Below, piece after piece: positions 4,681-7,790 of a stretch of DNA of 7,790 bases. This DNA is from Bacteroidales bacterium (GTDB taxonomy: Bacteria > Bacteroidota > Bacteroidia > Bacteroidales > UBA12077). The stretch covers positions 1-7,790 of the forward strand of contig JAUVLS010000055.1 of assembly GCA_030600625.1 (NCBI GenBank). The letters run 5' to 3'. A program made the translations under genes and the position numbers. The notes beneath the pieces are model-generated. The model was not told where the DNA came from. It made no database searches and worked only from the letters and a program-made list of their open reading frames with translations. Numbering within the stretch: position 1 is the first letter of the stretch; each line of letters starts with the position of its first letter.

Positions 4681-6756
4681 ATGAAAAAAGTAAAAGCACT
4701 AAACTATTTTTTAACAATTTTGTTAATCGGTACAGGATTAATTTCATGTAATAAAAACGAAATCAGTATGAAAAACCCATTATTTAATGATTTAAATCAA
4801 ATTATAGACTTTAAAAGTATTACAGCGCAGCATGTTACTGATGCCACATCTGAATCAATTAATCTGGCAAAAGAAAACCTGAATAATATTTACACTGTAT
4901 CCTCAGATGAAAAAACATTTGAAAATACAATGCGATCGTTGGATAATATTTACAATGATTTAATGAAAGTTAACGAGGTGATTTCTTTGTTAGCTTATGT
5001 TCATCCTGACGATGATATTAGAAACAAATGTTTAGAAAGTACAGCAGAATTTGGAAAATTCTTTAATGAGATTGCTTTAAGTGAGAATCTTTATAAAGCT
5101 GTAAAAACATATGCATCAGAAGAAGAAGCTGCCAGGTTAACAGGTGCAAACAAAAAATATTTAAAAGAAACTGTTGAAGAGTTCGAACGTAATGGTTTTG
5201 CCTTACCAAAAGAAAAAAGAGATGAATTAAAAGTCATTCAAGATAAATTATCTGATCTGGGAATTCAGTTTGACTCAAATATTAGTTCTCATAAGGATTC
5301 TTTAATTGTTACAGAAGCTCAAATTGATGGATTGCCGGATGATTATAAAAATGTACATCGACAAGAGGATGGAACATATAAAATTGGTATGGAATATCCA
5401 TCATATATTCCATTCATGAAATATTCAAAATCAAATGAAGCACGTGAAAAACTTGCTAAAAAGTTTAAGAATATTGCCGCTGATAAAAATCTCGACATAT
5501 TAAAACAGATTTTAATTGAAAGAGAAAAACTGGCTGCCTTACTTGGTTATAAAACTTTTGCCGAGTATAGAACTGAAAATAGAATGGCTAAAAATCCACA
5601 AAACGTGTGGGACTTCGAAAATAGTTTGAAAGAAAAAGTACGTACTAAGGCTGAACGAGATTATGAAGAACTTTTAGATGTAAAACGAAAGTATATTGGT
5701 GATAATTCTATAAAGAAAATAGCTTCGTGGGAAGCTTCATTTTATAACAATATTCTTTTAAAGGATAAGTACGAACTGGATAATCAGAAACTAAAGGAAT
5801 ATTTCAAAGTTAGTAATATTATCGATGGGTTGTTTAAAATTGCTCAGCATCTTTATGGTGTTAAATTCGAAGAAGTTAAGAATCCATCGGTATGGAGTGA
5901 TGAGGTTCGTTTTTACGAGGTAAAAGAAAACAATGAGTTAATTGCAAGGTTTTATCTTGATTTATATCCACGTGAAAATAAATTTAGTCATGCAGCTTGT
6001 TTTGGAATGATTTCAGGGAAATTAGCAGGAGATGAATATCAAATACCAACAGCAAGTTTAGTATGTAACTTTCCTAAAGCTACTGATGATGTTCCGACTT
6101 TAATGCCACATAACGATGTTGAAACTTTCTTTCACGAGTTTGGACATTTAATGCACGATCTTTTAACAAAGGCAGAATTAGTATCGCAGTCAGGAACTAA
6201 TGTAGCACGAGATTTTGTTGAGATGCCATCGCAAATTTTTGAAAATTGGGCATGGAATTATGAAGCATTAAGTCTTTTTGCAAAGCACTATAACACAGGA
6301 GAAGTTTTACCAAAAGACTTGCACAATAAAATGATTGCTGCAAGAAATGTAGGCTCAGGTTTGCAGACCATACAACAAATATTTTATGGAACGCTGGATA
6401 TGACTTATCATGATAAATATGATGCAAATGGTGCAAAATCAACAACTGAGTTGGTAAAAAAACTACAAAATGAAATTACTTTATATAAGTTTCAGCAAGG
6501 CACACATTTTGAAGCCGGGTTCGGCCACTTAAATGGTTATGCTGCCGGTTATTACGGTTATCTGTGGGCTAAAGTATTTGCCGAAGATATGTTTTCGGTT
6601 TTCGAACAAAATGGAATTATGAATCAGGAAACCGGACTGAAATTAAAGAAAGTGGTTCTTGAGCGTGGCTCTACAATTGATGAAATGGAGATAGTAAAAG
6701 AATTCCTTGGAAGAGAGCCGAATGAAAAGGCATTCTTGAAATCTATAGGATTATAA
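4681..6756 (+). CDS. dcp: M3-family peptidyl-dipeptidase (Dcp-like), lipoprotein
   Basis: This 691-residue zinc metallopeptidase belongs to family M3, and its length is normal for Dcp-type enzymes (about 680-700). Dcp removes dipeptides from the C terminus of short peptides. The N terminus is a lipoprotein signal: MKKVK, a hydrophobic stretch, then the lipobox LISC with Cys23, so the enzyme should be anchored in an envelope membrane facing the periplasm or surface rather than cytosolic. The first ~450 residues are the helical domain that narrows access to the active site in this family. The catalytic signature is HEFGH (485-489: His485, Glu486, His489), with the third zinc ligand Glu514 in RDFVEMPSQ, 25 residues on, as in Dcp. 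Near the C terminus, the FGHLNGYAAGYYGYLW segment (614-629) carries the conserved His and Tyr residues that bind substrate and stabilise the transition state. All catalytic residues are intact. It is probably monocistronic, with its own -7 box and a terminator just downstream. Oligopeptidase A is the alternative M3 assignment; the RDFVEMPSQ/YAAGYYGYLW pattern favours Dcp. Confidence 0.93.
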   Translation: MKKVKALNYFLTILLIGTGLISCNKNEISMKNPLFNDLNQIIDFKSITAQHVTDATSESINLAKENLNNIYTVSSDEKTFENTMRSLDNIYNDLMKVNEVISLLAYVHPDDDIRNKCLESTAEFGKFFNEIALSENLYKAVKTYASEEEAARLTGANKKYLKETVEEFERNGFALPKEKRDELKVIQDKLSDLGIQFDSNISSHKDSLIVTEAQIDGLPDDYKNVHRQEDGTYKIGMEYPSYIPFMKYSKSNEAREKLAKKFKNIAADKNLDILKQILIEREKLAALLGYKTFAEYRTENRMAKNPQNVWDFENSLKEKVRTKAERDYEELLDVKRKYIGDNSIKKIASWEASFYNNILLKDKYELDNQKLKEYFKVSNIIDGLFKIAQHLYGVKFEEVKNPSVWSDEVRFYEVKENNELIARFYLDLYPRENKFSHAACFGMISGKLAGDEYQIPTASLVCNFPKATDDVPTLMPHNDVETFFHEFGHLMHDLLTKAELVSQSGTNVARDFVEMPSQIFENWAWNYEALSLFAKHYNTGEVLPKDLHNKMIAARNVGSGLQTIQQIFYGTLDMTYHDKYDANGAKSTTELVKKLQNEITLYKFQQGTHFEAGFGHLNGYAAGYYGYLWAKVFAEDMFSVFEQNGIMNQETGLKLKKVVLERGSTIDEMEIVKEFLGREPNEKAFLKSIGL

Positions 6757-6784
6757 TTATAACATTATTATTTTAAACACATTC

Positions 6785-6814
6785 AAGCTGTGCGTATTGC
6801 ACAGCTTTTTGTTT
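6785..6814 (+). terminator. Intrinsic terminator after the M3 peptidase gene
   Basis: AAGCTGTGC (6785-6793) pairs perfectly with GCACAGCTT (6799-6807) around a 5-nt loop and is followed by TTTGTTT (6808-6814). It lies 28 nt past the stop codon and separates the peptidase from the arsenic operon. Confidence 0.88.
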
Positions 6815-6826
6815 GTAAGTTCTTAA

Positions 6827-6856
6827 TTGAACAAATGTACAAATAGTGTATATTTG
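6827..6856 (+). promoter_or_regulatory. Bacteroidota-type promoter of the arsC-acr3 operon
   Basis: TTG (6827-6829) and TATATTTG (6849-6856) are separated by 19 nt, matching the -33 TTG / -7 TAnnTTTG layout of Bacteroidota primary sigma factor promoters. Transcription would begin about 6860-6865, leaving a leader of roughly 25 nt before the arsC ATG. It is the only full two-box promoter I found in the window. Confidence 0.7.
6832..6856. promoter_or_regulatory. Candidate operator: 10-5-10 inverted repeat over the ars promoter
   Basis: CAAATGTACA (6832-6841) and TGTATATTTG (6847-6856) are inverted repeats with 9 of 10 pairs matching (the exception is G6837 against T6851) and a 5-nt spacer AATAG. 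The site fills the space between the -33 and -7 boxes and covers the whole -7 box, so a dimer bound there would block RNA polymerase. That geometry suits an ArsR/SmtB-family repressor released by arsenite, the usual control of such operons; the regulator itself is inferred. No arsR gene is seen in the window, although one could lie beyond the right edge. Confidence 0.6.
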
Positions 6857-6886
6857 GATGATTTATTCTTTTAATATAACTGTAGA

Positions 6887-7303
6887 ATGAAAATTTTAAT
6901 CCTTTGCACAGGTAATTCGTGTCGTAGTCAAATGGCCCAGGGATTTCTGCAGTCATTTGATAAAAAGATTACTGTTTTGTCAGCCGGAACTGAAGCTTCT
7001 GGCAAACTGAATTCGAAGGCTGTTTTAGTAATGAAAGAAATTGGTATTGATATTAGCTTTCACACCTCAGACCAAGTTGAAAAATATTTAAATGATGAAT
7101 GGAATTATGTAATAACTGTTTGTGGTGGAGCAAATGAAGCTTGTCCTGCCTTTACAGGAAAGGTTAAAAATAGGTTACATATTGGTTTTGATGATCCATC
7201 ACATGTTAAAGGTTCCAAAGAGTTTATAATGAGTGAGTTTTATCGTGTGCGAGATGAAATTAAAGAAGCATTTTCAAAATTCTATACTGAAAATATAAAA
7301 TAG
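6887..7303 (+). CDS. arsC: Arsenate reductase, thioredoxin-coupled (low-molecular-weight phosphatase fold)
   Basis: ArsC reduces arsenate to arsenite in the cytoplasm so that it can be exported. The 138-residue length is typical of the thioredoxin-dependent class. The phosphatase-type loop CTGNSCRS (7-14) gives the CX5R signature with nucleophile Cys7 and Arg13, and the loop also holds Cys12. Two further cysteines, Cys79 and Cys86 in [12 protein letters not shown], are 7 residues apart, the spacing of the redox pair Cys82/Cys89 of Staphylococcus aureus ArsC; the Cys7-to-Cys79 distance of 72 also equals Cys10-to-Cys82 there. This three-cysteine relay distinguishes a true arsenate reductase from a tyrosine phosphatase, which lacks the pair. 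DDPS (102-105) supplies the general-acid aspartate. It is followed after 2 nt by acr3, which independently supports the arsenic role. The ATG at 6887 is the first in frame, 30 nt after the -7 box. Confidence 0.95.
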   Translation: MKILILCTGNSCRSQMAQGFLQSFDKKITVLSAGTEASGKLNSKAVLVMKEIGIDISFHTSDQVEKYLNDEWNYVITVCGGANEACPAFTGKVKNRLHIGFDDPSHVKGSKEFIMSEFYRVRDEIKEAFSKFYTENIK

Positions 7304-7305
7304 AT

Positions 7306-7790
7306 ATGGCACAAAAAAAACGCATTGGATTCTTTGAAAAATATTTATCACTTTGGGTTGCATTATGTATAGCCGGTGGTATTACTATTGGACATTTTTT
7401 CGGTGACAGCATGCAATTTTTGAGTCAAATGGAAATGTTCAAAGTGAATATTCCTGTAGCTGTATTAATTTGGCTTATGATTTACCCAATGATGTTGCAA
7501 GTGGACTTTTCAAGTATAAAGAATATCGGTAAAAGACCTAAAGGATTAATCCTGACATTAGTTGTTAACTGGTTGATTAAGCCTTTTACAATGGCATTTT
7601 TTGCATGGATTTTCTTTTCAAAACTTTATGGTGCATATATTGAACCTGAATTAGCAGGCGAATATATTGCAGGGGCTATTTTGTTAGGAGCAGCGCCATG
7701 TACAGCTATGGTTTTTGTATGGTCATATTTAACAAATGGTGACCCAAATTATACATTGGTACAAATTTCAGTAAACGATTTAATTATACT
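7306..7790 (+). CDS. acr3: Acr3-family arsenite efflux permease, N-terminal part (3' end outside window)
   Basis: This inner-membrane arsenite exporter of the ACR3 (BASS-related) family is cut by the right edge after 161 codons; the full protein is normally about 340-360 residues with ten membrane helices. ATG 7306 follows the arsC stop by 2 nt. The N terminus [20 protein letters not shown] leads into helix 1 (about 14-31). Next come [21 protein letters not shown] (48-68), a helix with the PMM segment typical of the family, and [25 protein letters not shown] (80-104). The diagnostic segment [23 protein letters not shown] (125-147) follows; its Cys132 corresponds to the single conserved cysteine that is essential in characterised Acr3 proteins. 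The frame stays open to the end of the window. The gene may also be called arsB, but the sequence is Acr3-type, unrelated to the 12-helix ArsB of E. coli. Tight spacing means it shares the arsC promoter and operator. Confidence 0.95.
   Translation, partial: MAQKKRIGFFEKYLSLWVALCIAGGITIGHFFGDSMQFLSQMEMFKVNIPVAVLIWLMIYPMMLQVDFSSIKNIGKRPKGLILTLVVNWLIKPFTMAFFAWIFFSKLYGAYIEPELAGEYIAGAILLGAAPCTAMVFVWSYLTNGDPNYTLVQISVNDLII

Noticed and set aside
6197..6445. Minus-strand frame of 82 codons inside the M3 peptidase gene
   Set aside because: It covers the conserved region after the zinc site on the opposite strand, so it is a shadow.
1..7790. CRISPR array, tRNA, rRNA, insertion sequence, toxin-antitoxin or phage defence module
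   Set aside because: No regularly spaced repeats, cloverleaf or rRNA-like stretches, transposase motifs, or small paired genes are visible on either strand; every larger frame is accounted for by the listed genes.

Overview
The window is AT-rich DNA that looks like a chromosomal segment of a member of the Bacteroidota. The support is indirect but consistent. Start codons lack clear Shine-Dalgarno sequences. Several upstream regions carry the Bacteroidota sigma factor -7 box TAnnTTTG, once with a TTG 19 nt upstream. The protein types (a membrane histidine kinase with a coiled coil before HisKA, an M3 peptidase made as a lipoprotein, an Acr3 with a PMMLQVDF segment) are also typical of that phylum. 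Genus cannot be named from this sequence. There is no rRNA, tRNA, CRISPR array, transposase or phage gene.

Layout, left to right. (1) 1-849 (+) is the C-terminal part of a sensor histidine kinase, cut by the window edge. (2) 850-1117 is a spacer with an unusual content: an exact 14-bp tandem duplication, a small perfect hairpin, and a diverged second copy of the last 13 codons plus stop of the kinase, probably the remnant of a tandem paralogue. (3) 1118-2088 (+) is a probable two-gene operon: a NimA-like flavin-binding PNPOx-fold protein and a PaaI-type hotdog thioesterase, ended by a good intrinsic terminator. (4) 2198-2767 (+) is a secreted, probably outer-membrane beta-barrel protein of unknown function. 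(5) 2794-3630 (-) is a Cof-type HAD phosphatase, convergent with the previous gene. (6) 3631-3789 holds a REP-like unit: two GC-rich palindromes flanking an AT-rich hairpin. (7) 3790-4581 (-) is an uncharacterised Rossmann/methyltransferase-like protein. (8) 4681-6756 (+) is divergent from it and encodes a lipoprotein peptidyl-dipeptidase of family M3, followed by a terminator. (9) 6887 to the right edge (+) is an arsenic detoxification operon: thioredoxin-type arsenate reductase arsC, then, after 2 nt, the start of the arsenite efflux permease acr3, which runs out of the window.

Only the last block is a clear functional system. ArsC would reduce arsenate to arsenite and Acr3 would export it. 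Its promoter has a full TTG-19-TAnnTTTG layout overlapped by a near-perfect 10-5-10 inverted repeat, a good candidate operator for an ArsR-type repressor, yet no arsR gene lies in the window. The other genes look like ordinary chromosomal housekeeping or accessory genes with no obvious shared pathway. I see no convincing new multi-gene system. The most interesting unexplained items are the kinase tail fossil, the REP-like unit, the ars operator without a regulator, and the uncharacterised Rossmann protein.
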